Assembly: GCA_902525075.1 (NCBI GenBank)
Contig: CABZFV010000014.1
Span: 1-35,620 of the forward strand
Length of the DNA stretch: 35,620 nt
From: an uncultured Prochlorococcus sp.
GTDB taxonomy: Bacteria; Cyanobacteriota; Cyanobacteriia; PCC-6307; Cyanobiaceae
Direction of reading: 5' to 3'
Shown here: piece by piece, positions 1-8,658 of the stretch
Numbering within the stretch: position 1 is the stretch's first letter
How the letters are laid out: every line of letters starts with the position of its first letter
Notes under the pieces: model-generated
Database searches by the model: none
The model's input: the letters and a program-made list of their open reading frames with translations, nothing else
What the model was told of the DNA's origin: nothing
Program-made: the position numbers and the translations under genes

Positions 1-265
1 TGAGACATTTGAACCATTTTCTTTGAGGAAGTTTCAATATTTCTTAGATAATCAAATCTCCCAAAATGTATTTAGGGCGAAAGGAATATTATGGTTTATG
101 GAAAGTGACAGAAAACACATTTTTCACCTTTCTGGGAAACGATTTTCTCTAGATGATGAAGAATGGACAAAAGAAAAATCTAACAAGATAGTATTAATTG
201 GTAAAAACTTAGATCATCAAACTATTAAGAATCAACTTTCATCATGTAGATTTAGTGCAGATTAG
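1..265 (+). CDS. CobW/P47K family GTPase metallochaperone, C-terminal part (5' cut by window edge)
   Basis: The reading frame is open from base 2 into the window edge, so only about 87 C-terminal residues are visible. They contain the CobW C-terminal domain pattern: FRAKGILWF, then HIFHLSGKRF, then VLIGKNLD and a final QLSSC. The N-terminal GTPase P-loop and the CxCC metal motif lie outside the window. CobW-type proteins are GTP-dependent metal (zinc or cobalt) insertases; the metal cannot be told from this fragment. A TTG near position 23 could mimic a start, but the domain clearly continues upstream. The next gene, an iron-type ABC permease, follows after 28 bases on the same strand, a metal-related pairing that may be coincidental. 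Confidence 0.8.
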   Translation, partial: ETFEPFSLRKFQYFLDNQISQNVFRAKGILWFMESDRKHIFHLSGKRFSLDDEEWTKEKSNKIVLIGKNLDHQTIKNQLSSCRFSAD

Positions 266-293
266 TGTTTACATATTAGGATTTAATTAATTT

Positions 294-1832
294 TTGAAAA
301 TACTTATTAAAGGATTTAAAAAAGCATTAACAGAATTGAAACTTTTTTATTTTGCTTCGTTTGTTGTTGCAATTTTAGTAATCATTCCAATTTTCAATTT
401 TCTTCTTGAGGGAGTCCAATATGTTGTAAGTGGGAATTTTTCATTAGGCATTGCTGGAGGAGAAGAGGTATTAGAAACTTTAAAAGTTTTGGTACTAACA
501 AGTTTTTTTGGAGGAGGATTAGGCACTTTAAATGGTTGGTTACTTTCAAATTGTGATTTTAAGTTCAGAAAAGTTCTCCGAATTTGTCAGCTCATTCCAC
601 TAGCCGCCCCAGCATACCTAATAACAGCTGTTTTGCAGGATTTAGGAAGTATTTTTGGCTATCAAATAACCGGTTTATGGTGGGGGGTATTAATACTTTC
701 AATTTCTACTTATCCATATGTATTCATTCTTGCTAACGAAAGTTTTAATAAATTTGGAGTTAATCAAATCAATGCAAGTAGAGGATTAGGAGTTGGACCG
801 TGGAGGAGCTTCTTTAAAATCGCTTTTCCAATGGCGTTACCAGCACTAATAACAGGAATAAGTTTAATGTGTATGGAAGTAATGAATGAGTTAGGTACAT
901 TTGCATTATTAAATATTCCAAGTATTTCTACAGGTATAGCCGAAAATTGGATAATTGAGGGTAATCCAAAAAGTGCTATTGGACTATCTTTGGTAGCTTT
1001 ATTAATAATTTTCACTTTAATTATTTTTGAAAAATTCTCGAGAAGAAAATCAAAGCGGTGGAGTGAAAATCCTGCATCAAAAGATTCTCAAGGGTGGGAA
1101 TTAAAAAAAACAAGAGCTCTTTTAGCAATAACAATATCTTTATTTCCTCCAATTTTCTCTTTTGGAATTCCATGTTTTTGGGTACTGCTCAATATCGATC
1201 AAATTCAAAAAGGATTATCAGTAGAATTGCTTACCCTATCATTCAGGACCATAAGTCTAGGATTTTTTACTTCATTAATTACGATGTTATTCTCCTTAAT
1301 AATTTCCTTAGCAAGACGTCCAAATAAAAGCTTATTACTAGGACTAATAACAAACCTTGCGGGAATAGGTTATGCAATTCCAGGCACTGTATTAGCTTTA
1401 TCTTTAATAAGCATTTCTTCTCCAAAATTGAATTTTATTGCTATTTGCTTACTAATTTGGGGTTATCTTGTTCGATTTCTAACTATTTCTAAGGGTTCTA
1501 TTGATTCAAGTCTTGAGAGAATTTCTCCTAGTCTAGATGAAGCTGCACTTGGACTAGGAGAGAAATGGCCCGGCATCATCAAAAGAATTCATCTTCCTCT
1601 TCTTCAGGGACCAATATTCGTAGGATCACTTTTAGTTTTTGTAGATACGATAAAAGAATTACCCATGACCTTTATTTTGAGACCATTTGATTTTGATACA
1701 TTATCTGTGAGGATATATCAATATGCTGGAGATGAAAGAATGGTAGAGGCAATATTACCAGCCATTATTATCATGACTTTAGGTCTTATTGCTTCAATAA
1801 CATTGATACCAAGTTTAGAGAAAAAAAACTAA
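294..1832 (+). CDS. futB: Fe(III) ABC transporter permease, fused two-domain (FutB/ThiP type)
   Basis: A 512-residue inner-membrane permease formed by two homologous halves, as in FutB, FbpB and ThiP. Each half has several hydrophobic segments and a cytoplasmic EAA loop that docks on the ATPase: residues 160-184 (NASRGLGVGPW...LPA) and 415-440 (DEAALGLGEKW...LLQGP). Family knowledge: with a periplasmic binding protein (FutA/IdiA) and an ATPase (FutC) it imports ferric iron. Neither partner is in the window, so a thiamine or other substrate is not excluded; iron is favoured because FutB-type permeases of this size are standard in marine cyanobacteria. The start is TTG at 294; no ATG lies nearby in frame. 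Its stop overlaps the convergent gene by 4 bases. Confidence 0.82.
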   Translation: MKILIKGFKKALTELKLFYFASFVVAILVIIPIFNFLLEGVQYVVSGNFSLGIAGGEEVLETLKVLVLTSFFGGGLGTLNGWLLSNCDFKFRKVLRICQLIPLAAPAYLITAVLQDLGSIFGYQITGLWWGVLILSISTYPYVFILANESFNKFGVNQINASRGLGVGPWRSFFKIAFPMALPALITGISLMCMEVMNELGTFALLNIPSISTGIAENWIIEGNPKSAIGLSLVALLIIFTLIIFEKFSRRKSKRWSENPASKDSQGWELKKTRALLAITISLFPPIFSFGIPCFWVLLNIDQIQKGLSVELLTLSFRTISLGFFTSLITMLFSLIISLARRPNKSLLLGLITNLAGIGYAIPGTVLALSLISISSPKLNFIAICLLIWGYLVRFLTISKGSIDSSLERISPSLDEAALGLGEKWPGIIKRIHLPLLQGPIFVGSLLVFVDTIKELPMTFILRPFDFDTLSVRIYQYAGDERMVEAILPAIIIMTLGLIASITLIPSLEKKN

Positions 1833-2785
1833 ATTCTTTTATAAAGTTTTCTTATTAAGAAAGGTAGGCTTAAGAACAAATCTGCCGAGGTAGATATAAC
1901 CCTAAAATAAACTAAACTAATGATAATTATATTTTGTGGAATACTTTTGCCTACAAATAAAAGGAGGCAAGCCTCAAAAACACCAACTCCTCCTGGAGCT
2001 GCTGGGACTACCAAGCCTAAAGACCATGACAAAGAAAAGATTACCAATAAAAATATAATGTTCAGAGTATTACTAGCATAAAAAGTATTTAAGCAAATAT
2101 AAAAACCAATAAATTTAGATAAAACAAATCCAATTTCAATAAATAAAGCTTTAGTAGGGAAAAATGAAATTATATTTATTCTCTCTTGAAATTGGTCCTT
2201 TGAATTTGGAAGTCTCAAGACCTCAAATACTTTTCCCTTAAGAGACCCTAATATTTTTAATATCAGAAAAATAAATTTCCTATTTAGAAACACCAAAGGA
2301 ACAATTAAGAAAATGTAAAAAGGTGAAAAAATCAATCCCATCGATGCCAAGAGAAAAGATCCACTCAACATAAAATAAGGTTCTATAAGTGTCGAATACA
2401 AAGCAATCTGAGGATTACTTATTTTTTTTATAAAATTAAATCTTTCTACAAAATGCCAAACTCCTCCTGGAACATATTTAAGAATATTGGTTAAAACATA
2501 AAAAGAGACTAGATTATTACTTTTAAATTCTTTCCCGAACCATCTAACAATATATTGCCATGCATAAGCATTCAGGTAAATACTTAAAATACAAAATAAA
2601 AATGATAAAAATAGATTAATTCCATTTCTTTCTAAATTGACATCAAAAGAAATTTGATCAATATTATTAAAAAAATATATGCAAAAATAGGACAAGCTTG
2701 TAATAAAGAAAATACTCTTTAAACAACCAAAATTAATTTTTTTAAGGAATTTAAGATATAGTTGATTTCTAAAGTTAAATCTCAT
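1829..2785 (-). CDS. UPF0104 / lysylphosphatidylglycerol-synthase-like integral membrane protein
   Basis: A 318-residue polytopic membrane protein with roughly seven to eight hydrophobic segments and a basic C-terminus. The segment around residues 252-277 carries the family pattern of a hydrophobic helix followed by VPAAPGGVGVFEA, typical of the UPF0104/LPG synthase transmembrane family (PF03706). In MprF this region flips aminoacylated lipids, but the catalytic aminoacyl-transfer domain is absent here, so a lipid or polyprenol flippase role is only an inference. The ATG overlaps the end of larC by 4 bases (ATGA arrangement), suggesting translational coupling with the upstream larC. It converges on futB with a 4-base overlap and no room for a terminator. 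Confidence 0.72.
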   Translation of the reverse strand: MRFNFRNQLYLKFLKKINFGCLKSIFFITSLSYFCIYFFNNIDQISFDVNLERNGINLFLSFLFCILSIYLNAYAWQYIVRWFGKEFKSNNLVSFYVLTNILKYVPGGVWHFVERFNFIKKISNPQIALYSTLIEPYFMLSGSFLLASMGLIFSPFYIFLIVPLVFLNRKFIFLILKILGSLKGKVFEVLRLPNSKDQFQERINIISFFPTKALFIEIGFVLSKFIGFYICLNTFYASNTLNIIFLLVIFSLSWSLGLVVPAAPGGVGVFEACLLLFVGKSIPQNIIIISLVYFRVISTSADLFLSLPFLIRKLYKRI

Positions 2786-4014
2786 TTCCAGTTTTCAAAT
2801 GCTTTAAAATTTTTGCTTGATTCTCTTATTATTTTTCTTATTTCGTACGTTGATATTTTATGCTTGAATTGTAATCTCAAAACCTCATCATTTTCTGGTT
2901 TCATAATTATTGATCCATCTGGTTTCAAAGTTTGTTTAACTTTTATATTTCCAAAAGTCGTTGAACATTCTCCTCTGCGTCTAAGTAATATCCACCTGGA
3001 TTGGTTCCTTTCACGAACCCCAATAGTGTTGGAATAATCAAACCATAATCTCCTAAAAAACTCTTTTTTCTCTATGGGCAAGATTACTTGAATTGAAAAT
3101 CCAATTCTATTTTTTTTCATATTGATAGCTTGATAGGAAACGTCGTAAGCTCCCTCAATTCTCAGTTTCTCCACAAAATTAGATATATCTTCGGGTGTTT
3201 GGTCATCAATCCATGCTTCTTGAATAGATATCTCTTCACACTTTGGACTAATTTGTTCATTATCTTTAACAGAAAAATCCTCAAATGAAGTAATTTTATA
3301 AACTCTTACCAAATTAGGAAATGTAAATTTTAGATTACCAATGCCGACTCCATAAGAGTTAATACAATATTTTAAAGGAGGTTCAGAATAGTCGACAAAA
3401 TTTGCAAGTAAAGCAATGCCAGAAGGTGTTGAGAGTTCACCATTTATTGAGTTAAGGCTTGATAAAACCTTAATATTTTTTTGTCTTATTAGCTCTATTA
3501 CAGCAGGAGGTGGCACAGATAATTTTCCATGTTCAGTTTGAACAAAACCTTTACCCAACATTGGTTCATTACAATAAACCCTCTTTGGATTTAAGTAATT
3601 CAATGCAGCACATACTCCAATTATATCCACCAATGAATCTACAGCTCCAATTTCATGAAAATGAACTTCATCAGATTTAATGCCATGAACTTTTCCTTCT
3701 GCAATTGCTAAAGATTCAAATACTTCATAAATTATTTTTTTTAATTTATCTTCTAAGTGGCCATTTAAAATAAGTTCCTTGATACTTCTCCAAGTTCTTT
3801 TAATAGGACTACAATCAATATTCTCAACCTTTGCCTTGATGCCTCGGATTGAACAACTTTTTGATTCCTTGAAGTCTAGTTGATATAGATCCTTTAATCC
3901 AAGATCAATAAGTGGCTGTTCAATAACTTTTTTAGGCACCCCTAAATCATAAAAAGCTCCTAACAACATATCTCCAGATATACCAGGAGAACATTCAATT
4001 AAAACATCATCCAT
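2782..4014 (-). CDS. larC: LarC-like nickel-pincer cofactor biosynthesis protein (DUF111)
   Basis: A full-length 410-residue protein. The N-terminus has the family motif ECSPGISGDMLLGAF (residues 7-21), and VHFHEIGAVDS follows at 117-127 with the conserved His-x-His-Glu. Family knowledge: LarC is the CTP-dependent nickel insertase (cyclometallase) that completes the pyridinium nickel-pincer cofactor of lactate racemase and LarA-like racemases/epimerases; in some bacteria it is split into LarC1 and LarC2, here it is one frame. LarA, LarB and LarE are not in the window. It is the upstream member of an overlapping pair with the UPF0104 membrane protein. The family call is firm; the cellular use of the product is unknown here. 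Confidence 0.85.
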   Translation of the reverse strand: MDDVLIECSPGISGDMLLGAFYDLGVPKKVIEQPLIDLGLKDLYQLDFKESKSCSIRGIKAKVENIDCSPIKRTWRSIKELILNGHLEDKLKKIIYEVFESLAIAEGKVHGIKSDEVHFHEIGAVDSLVDIIGVCAALNYLNPKRVYCNEPMLGKGFVQTEHGKLSVPPPAVIELIRQKNIKVLSSLNSINGELSTPSGIALLANFVDYSEPPLKYCINSYGVGIGNLKFTFPNLVRVYKITSFEDFSVKDNEQISPKCEEISIQEAWIDDQTPEDISNFVEKLRIEGAYDVSYQAINMKKNRIGFSIQVILPIEKKEFFRRLWFDYSNTIGVRERNQSRWILLRRRGECSTTFGNIKVKQTLKPDGSIIMKPENDEVLRLQFKHKISTYEIRKIIRESSKNFKAFENWK

Positions 4015-4066
4015 AAATCAAAGATTTCTTAACTGGTAAAATTGCGGTGGAAATCAATCTTTCATT

Positions 4067-4666
4067 CTAGTTATTTTTAGAAAGATTTTGTTCAATAACT
4101 TCGTACCTTATTAATTGCAAAGAATTTCCATCTCTGTTGATATCTAAACTTACAAAGCTATGCAAAAGTTTAAGAGAAAGCTCTCCTTTTATGACTAGTT
4201 TAAAATTTTTATTTTTTAGATTTTTTGAGTTTGTAGCAGGGCAGATCTTAATAACAATTTCTTTCTTTTGAGTATTTACAAAAACTAATTCTCCTCTAAC
4301 AGAAAAATAATTGTCTTTAAGGTCTAATTCTTCTAATAATTTTGAAAAGTTAGTTTTTGAAGAATCACTAGGAAAATCATTCAGTTGATAGGGATCCCAT
4401 ATTCCTGCAACCTGTAAATGCAAGTTTTGAGTATTTTTATTCTTTGGATAAACAATCCAATAATAACTTTTCTTTAAATCAATATGCTTTTTTAGAAGTG
4501 ATAATGCTTTCCCAAGAATTACTGTTTCAATTTTTTCGTCTTTATTATCAATTAAAAAGCCTCTATTTAATTTTTCATTACTAATGGGAGTGAATTTGCC
4601 ATTAATAATCCCTATTGCTCTGTGCTGTAATTGGTTAGTAACTTTTGGGATAGGGTTTTTTAACAT
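4067..4666 (-). CDS. conserved cyanobacterial protein of unknown function
   Basis: A 199-residue soluble-looking protein with no signal peptide or membrane segment. I recognise the general pattern from cyanobacterial conserved proteins: HRAIGIINGKF near residues 15-25, a stretch around VILGKALSLLKKH, then YYWIVYP and LQVAGIWDPYQL. No catalytic motif stands out and no function can be given. The C-terminal half is Lys/Asn rich (for example NSKNLKNKNFKLVIKG), in line with AT-rich codon pressure. It lies 52 bases upstream of larC on the same strand, close enough for co-transcription, but nothing ties it to nickel chemistry. The start is ATG at 4664-4666. Confidence 0.7.
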   Translation of the reverse strand: MLKNPIPKVTNQLQHRAIGIINGKFTPISNEKLNRGFLIDNKDEKIETVILGKALSLLKKHIDLKKSYYWIVYPKNKNTQNLHLQVAGIWDPYQLNDFPSDSSKTNFSKLLEELDLKDNYFSVRGELVFVNTQKKEIVIKICPATNSKNLKNKNFKLVIKGELSLKLLHSFVSLDINRDGNSLQLIRYEVIEQNLSKNN

Positions 4667-4705
4667 ATTAAAATTTGAAAATAATAATTTATAGTATTAA
4701 ATTTC

Positions 4706-4990
4706 TTAATTTTCCTCCAAACTATTAAAAGACCTTAACGCATCGTCAATTGCATCAGAAGGATCAGTGGCATCATTCAAACTATTTTGTCTCCGAATCA
4801 TTTCCACAAGTTCAAAAGGATTAGTTGGAAGAGCTGAATTATCACCTTCTGTTTTAGTTGAGGTATCAATTTCTAATTCTTCAAATAAATATTCAGCATT
4901 TAGGTAATCACTTTTTAAGGAAATTAATAAAGTAAAAAAAATTAGAACTGTAATTGGTTTAAAAACGCTTCTGCAAAAGTAATTTTTCAT
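4706..4990 (-). CDS. small putative exported protein, unknown function
   Basis: From the ATG at 4988-4990 the product has 94 residues. It starts with MKNYFCRSVFK, followed by a hydrophobic segment PITVLIFFTLLISL, so a signal peptide or membrane anchor with cleavage near LNAEY is likely. The mature part is acidic and Asp/Glu/Ser rich (ELEIDTS, NPFELVEMIRRQNS, DATDPSDAIDDALRSFNS). An in-frame TTG 15 bases upstream would add MKLNK; I prefer the ATG because it gives a normal signal-peptide n-region, and no Shine-Dalgarno sequence decides between them. It is transcribed away from xthA, with 71 bases between the starts. No family recognised. Confidence 0.6.
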   Translation of the reverse strand: MKNYFCRSVFKPITVLIFFTLLISLKSDYLNAEYLFEELEIDTSTKTEGDNSALPTNPFELVEMIRRQNSLNDATDPSDAIDDALRSFNSLEEN

Positions 4991-5061
4991 TTTATTTAAT
5001 TTCAAAATTCTTTAACGCCAAAATTTCTTGCTATTTTAATTTTACATAATTTGGTAGAAAT

Positions 5062-5907
5062 TTGTTAATAGCAACTTGGAATGTTAACTCTATAAGAACC
5101 AGACTTACACAAATATTAGATTGGATTAATCAATCAAATCCAGATATTATATGTTTGCAGGAAACAAAAGTGGTGGACGATTGTTTCCCTGTTGAACCTT
5201 TTGAAAAATTAGGATACTCAGTAGAGATCTATGGACAAAAATCGTACAATGGTGTGGCCATTATTTCCAAAATAAAGCCAGAAAATGTTAAAAAAGGATT
5301 CTACGGTTGTGATGACTTTAATCAAAATATCGAAAATTTCTTAGATCAAAAAAGATTGATTTCTGCTGATATTAATGGCATTAGAATCATAAATGTCTAT
5401 GTTCCAAATGGATCTTCTCTAGAATCTAGTAAATTCAAATACAAAATTAATTGGTTAAATTGTTTAGCTTCATTTTTAGATAAGCTAGAAAAAAAAGGAA
5501 AATTAATATGTCTTATGGGTGATTTTAATATTGCTCCATCTAACTTGGATATTCATGATCCAAAGAAATATGAAGGAGGAATAATGGCTTCTGAGATAGA
5601 GAGAAGTGCACTAAATAATGTGCTGAAAAAAAGATTAATAGATTCGTTCAGGATTTATGAACAAAATGCTGGCCATTGGAGTTGGTGGGATTACCGTAAC
5701 AACGCATTTGAATTAAACAAAGGTTGGAGAATAGACCATATTTATATAAGCAAAGAACTATCATCAAAACTTAAAAGTTGTGTCATAGACAGCTCCCCTA
5801 GAGGCAATTTGCGTCCAAGTGATCATGCCCCAGTAATGATAGATCTTAACTTAAACGAAATAAATGCAGATTTTTTTGAGGATGAGGATAATTTCTTCGA
5901 AATATAA
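5062..5907 (+). CDS. xthA: exodeoxyribonuclease III (AP endonuclease)
   Basis: A 281-residue member of the exonuclease III/APE1 family of Mg2+-dependent nucleases, acting in base excision repair at abasic sites and 3' blocked ends. Visible motifs in order: LIATWNVNSIR (2-12), IICLQETK with the metal-binding Glu34, GDFNIAP (153-159), WSWWDYR (207-212), WRIDHIY (222-228) and the catalytic SDHAPV (253-258). All expected active-site residues are present. The start is TTG at 5062; starting there puts the family's N-terminal LIATWNVNS at residue 2, so nothing is missing. An acidic Phe-rich tail (DFFEDEDNFFE) ends the protein. It is on the same strand as hemL but separated by 226 bases. Confidence 0.93.
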   Translation: MLIATWNVNSIRTRLTQILDWINQSNPDIICLQETKVVDDCFPVEPFEKLGYSVEIYGQKSYNGVAIISKIKPENVKKGFYGCDDFNQNIENFLDQKRLISADINGIRIINVYVPNGSSLESSKFKYKINWLNCLASFLDKLEKKGKLICLMGDFNIAPSNLDIHDPKKYEGGIMASEIERSALNNVLKKRLIDSFRIYEQNAGHWSWWDYRNNAFELNKGWRIDHIYISKELSSKLKSCVIDSSPRGNLRPSDHAPVMIDLNLNEINADFFEDEDNFFEI

Positions 5908-6061
5908 ATAAAATAAATTGAATTTCTTTAATGCTTGAAAACGCTTATTAACAAAGAGTTATCTAAAGTAATATTGTTTTTTATCATGATTTCTTTAAAA
6001 TTAATAATTTACAATCCAAACTATCGCAATAAAAATATCATAATGTAGAATTTCAATCTGA

Positions 6062-6090
6062 TTGACAAAATTTTTACTTATTTCTAACTT
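6062..6090 (+). promoter_or_regulatory. candidate sigma70-type promoter for hemL
   Basis: A perfect TTGACA lies at 6062-6067, followed after 17 bases by TAACTT at 6085-6090, a weak -10 match (3 of 6). This is the best candidate in the 226-base gap before hemL and would leave a leader of about 35-40 bases. The rest of the gap (5908-6061) is AT-rich with no structure or open frame that I can support. Confidence 0.4.
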
Positions 6091-6133
6091 AGAACATGAC
6101 TAGATTTTTCTCAAAACACCATTTAGATAAATT

Positions 6134-7435
6134 GTGACTGACATATTAAATTACACAAAATCAGAAGAAATTTTCTCTGCCGCCCAACAACTAATGCCGG
6201 GAGGAGTAAGTTCTCCAGTAAGAGCTTTTAAGTCTGTAGGAGGTCAGCCAATTGTTTTTGATAGAGTCAAAGGTCCTTTTGCTTGGGATATTGATGGGAA
6301 TAGATATATTGATTACATAGGAAGCTGGGGGCCTGCTATATGTGGTCATGCCCACCCTGAAGTCACAACGGCATTACAGGAAGCAATTGAGAAAGGAACT
6401 AGCTTTGGTGCTCCTTGCGTACTAGAGAACCAACTGGCTGAAATGGTAATTGATGCAGTCCCATCCGTAGAAATGGTTAGATTTGTCAATAGTGGAACTG
6501 AAGCATGCATGGCTGTTTTGAGACTTATGCGAGCATTTACTGGAAGAGATAAAGTTATTAAATTTGACGGCTGTTATCACGGTCATGCAGATATGTTTTT
6601 AGTAAAAGCAGGATCAGGTGTGGCCACTCTGGGGTTACCAGATTCTCCAGGTGTTCCACGGACAACAACTGCCAACACACTTACAGCTCCCTACAATGAT
6701 CTTGAAGCAGTAAAAAAATTATTTTCTGAAAATCCTGATGCCATTGCGGGGGTTATTCTTGAACCTATTGTGGGTAATGCTGGATTTATTACTCCAGAGC
6801 CTGGATTCTTGGAAGGATTAAGAGAATTAACCACTGAGAACGGTTCCTTATTAGTTTTTGATGAAGTAATGACTGGATTCAGAATAAGTTATGGAGGCGC
6901 TCAAGAAAAGTTTGGGGTTACTCCTGATTTAACCACCCTTGGGAAAGTAATTGGTGGAGGCCTACCTGTTGGAGCTTATGGAGGCAAGAAAGAAATAATG
7001 TCAATGGTAGCTCCGTCAGGTCCAGTTTACCAGGCAGGTACTTTGAGCGGTAATCCACTTGCAATGACTGCTGGAATAAAAACTCTTGAACTACTTAAAC
7101 AAGAAGGTGTATACGATAAACTTGATTCAACAACCTCTAGATTAATTGAAGGGATAATTCAGTCTGCAGAAAATAACGGTATCGCTATCAACGGTGGAAG
7201 TGTAAGCGCAATGTTTGGTTTCTTCTTATGTGATGGGCCAGTCAGGAACTTTGATGAAGCCAAAACAAATGACGCCGAACTTTTTGGTAAGTTGCATAGA
7301 GAAATGCTTAGACGAGGAATTTACCTAGCGCCAAGTCCCTTCGAAGCTGGTTTCACATCTCTAGCACACAGCGAAGAAGAAATTGATAAAACTATCGAGG
7401 CTTTTGACGAATCTTTTAATGCTATAAAAAAATAA
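6134..7435 (+). CDS. hemL: glutamate-1-semialdehyde 2,1-aminomutase
   Basis: A 433-residue PLP enzyme that converts glutamate-1-semialdehyde to 5-aminolevulinate, the committed precursor of heme, chlorophyll and corrins (C5 pathway). It has the class III aminotransferase fold signals: NSGTEA at 119-124 (phosphate binding), CYHGHAD around 147-153, FDEVMTGFR at 242-250, and the Schiff-base lysine Lys271 in [14 protein letters not shown]. Length matches the family. The start is GTG at 6134, giving [14 protein letters not shown]; the family's conserved part begins only after it. Codon use is less AT-biased than that of the neighbours, consistent with high expression. A 17-bp hairpin starts at the stop codon. 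Confidence 0.97.
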   Translation: MTDILNYTKSEEIFSAAQQLMPGGVSSPVRAFKSVGGQPIVFDRVKGPFAWDIDGNRYIDYIGSWGPAICGHAHPEVTTALQEAIEKGTSFGAPCVLENQLAEMVIDAVPSVEMVRFVNSGTEACMAVLRLMRAFTGRDKVIKFDGCYHGHADMFLVKAGSGVATLGLPDSPGVPRTTTANTLTAPYNDLEAVKKLFSENPDAIAGVILEPIVGNAGFITPEPGFLEGLRELTTENGSLLVFDEVMTGFRISYGGAQEKFGVTPDLTTLGKVIGGGLPVGAYGGKKEIMSMVAPSGPVYQAGTLSGNPLAMTAGIKTLELLKQEGVYDKLDSTTSRLIEGIIQSAENNGIAINGGSVSAMFGFFLCDGPVRNFDEAKTNDAELFGKLHREMLRRGIYLAPSPFEAGFTSLAHSEEEIDKTIEAFDESFNAIKK

Positions 7436-7476
7436 TCATTTACTTTTTTTACCTAAAAGAAAAAAGTAAATGATTA
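7433..7476. terminator. 17-bp inverted repeat between hemL and the prohibitin gene, likely bidirectional terminator
   Basis: Bases 7433-7449 pair perfectly with 7460-7476 around a 10-base loop; the left arm includes the hemL stop codon. The stem is AT rich (TAATCATTTACTTTTTT). On the minus strand the stem is followed by a T-run (complement of the A-run before the hemL stop), so termination of the prohibitin transcript is well supported; for hemL the T-run lies inside the stem and the case is weaker. Confidence 0.6.
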
Positions 7477-7507
7477 AAATTGTAAAGAAGAATTATTTTT
7501 TAAAAAA

Positions 7508-8311
7508 TTATCTTTTACCTCCAACTATTACTGGGGGACTTCCGCCTTCTGAACCTGGTAGGCCAGGAACAACTTGTGTACTACCATCCCATTTGTCGAG
7601 AAATAATTTAAAAAGTACCTGATCGTCGAGACTTCTATTTAAAGTTTCATATCTAAGTGCTTCTTGTTCAGCAATTTCAACTTCTGTCTTTGCTCTTAAT
7701 AATTGCTGACCTGCTATTTGCTTTTGTTCAATAGCAGCTCTATATTCCTCAGCAATCTCTAATCCAGTAAGATCTAAACTTTTAACATCTACATAATCGA
7801 ATGAATTTAATTCTTTTGCAACCGTATCACCTACTTTTTCAGAAATTACGGCGAATTCAGTAGCAATTGTTTCTAACTCATATTGAGAAAACACGGATTT
7901 TAAAGCTTTTAGCAAAGATGGTTGAACAATTTTTTGATAAACATCGCTATTTCTGCTTGCAATTGTGGCGAAGATCCTTCCTGCTTCGTTAGGTTTTACT
8001 GAGTACTTTACGGTAGCTGTAGCCCTAATCACTTGAAGATCTTTAGTTAAAGTTTCAAATTTTTCGGGTTGAACCTGAGTTTTTATATCAAATGGATAAA
8101 CAGACTGAATAAATGGAAGTTTAAAGTTTAAACCAGCTCTCCTAGAGGGGCCACTTACTTTCCCTAATGTTGTAACAACCGCGACTTGTCCAGAAGGGAC
8201 AACAAAGAGAGATTGGGTTAGCAAAAGAAATCCAGTAAAAGACAATACAATTAATAATGTTGCTGTTCCACCTGGACCTGTTGGCGTTACATTTTTAAAA
8301 GATGTTGACAT
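7508..8311 (-). CDS. prohibitin / band 7 (SPFH) family membrane protein
   Basis: A 267-residue protein with one N-terminal membrane segment (about residues 16-40, ATLLIVLSFTGFLLLTQSLF), directly followed by an SPFH domain beginning VVPSGQVAVVTTLGKV. The domain runs to about residue 190 and is followed by a charged helical stretch (EYRAAIEQKQIAGQQLLRAKTEVEIAEQEALRYE) that in prohibitins mediates ring assembly. The tail is Gly/Pro rich. This is the cyanobacterial prohibitin-like type (Phb1, often labelled hflC). Family knowledge: such proteins form large membrane rings and modulate FtsH-type proteases; no FtsH or hflK is adjacent, so a specific HflKC role is not claimed. It is the last gene of a five-gene minus-strand run, 122 bases after the 65-aa gene. 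Confidence 0.88.
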   Translation of the reverse strand: MSTSFKNVTPTGPGGTATLLIVLSFTGFLLLTQSLFVVPSGQVAVVTTLGKVSGPSRRAGLNFKLPFIQSVYPFDIKTQVQPEKFETLTKDLQVIRATATVKYSVKPNEAGRIFATIASRNSDVYQKIVQPSLLKALKSVFSQYELETIATEFAVISEKVGDTVAKELNSFDYVDVKSLDLTGLEIAEEYRAAIEQKQIAGQQLLRAKTEVEIAEQEALRYETLNRSLDDQVLFKLFLDKWDGSTQVVPGLPGSEGGSPPVIVGGKR

Positions 8312-8433
8312 TAAATTTTTTCTTTTAGTTAATCATATTTAAATAGATTAGTTAGTGCATTAATAAGGCATTTAATTAAAATATTTTTTTAATAATTGTA
8401 GATTTAAATGGAAAATACTATTTAATAGATACT

Positions 8434-8631
8434 TCATTTAAATTCTTGCAAAAGTTCTAAATAAAGGTCCTCATCTATTTCTCTTATGTCATATTCAGAG
8501 GGTAAAACACCATGCTTATGCTCATGTACCGCCATCCAACAAAATTTCTCTATTTCTACTTTTGAAAAGCGAGGATATTCTTTTACTTTCTTACTCAATG
8601 ATTTAATGAGAGATTGTGAATAATCTGTCAT
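8434..8631 (-). CDS. small conserved protein of unknown function (65 aa)
   Basis: A short soluble protein, MTDYSQSLIKSLSKKVKE..., mainly predicted helical, with a His-rich middle (MAVHEHKHGVLPSEYDIRE) and an acidic C-terminus (EIDEDLYLELLQEF). No family or catalytic site is recognised; the two HxH-like histidines could bind a metal, but that is speculation. It starts at an ATG 27 bases downstream of the yajQ stop on the same strand, so it is probably co-transcribed with yajQ. Its plausible composition, ATG start and operon-like placement support a real gene. Confidence 0.6.
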   Translation of the reverse strand: MTDYSQSLIKSLSKKVKEYPRFSKVEIEKFCWMAVHEHKHGVLPSEYDIREIDEDLYLELLQEFK

Positions 8632-8658
8632 GCATTAAAAATAATCTTATTGAATATA

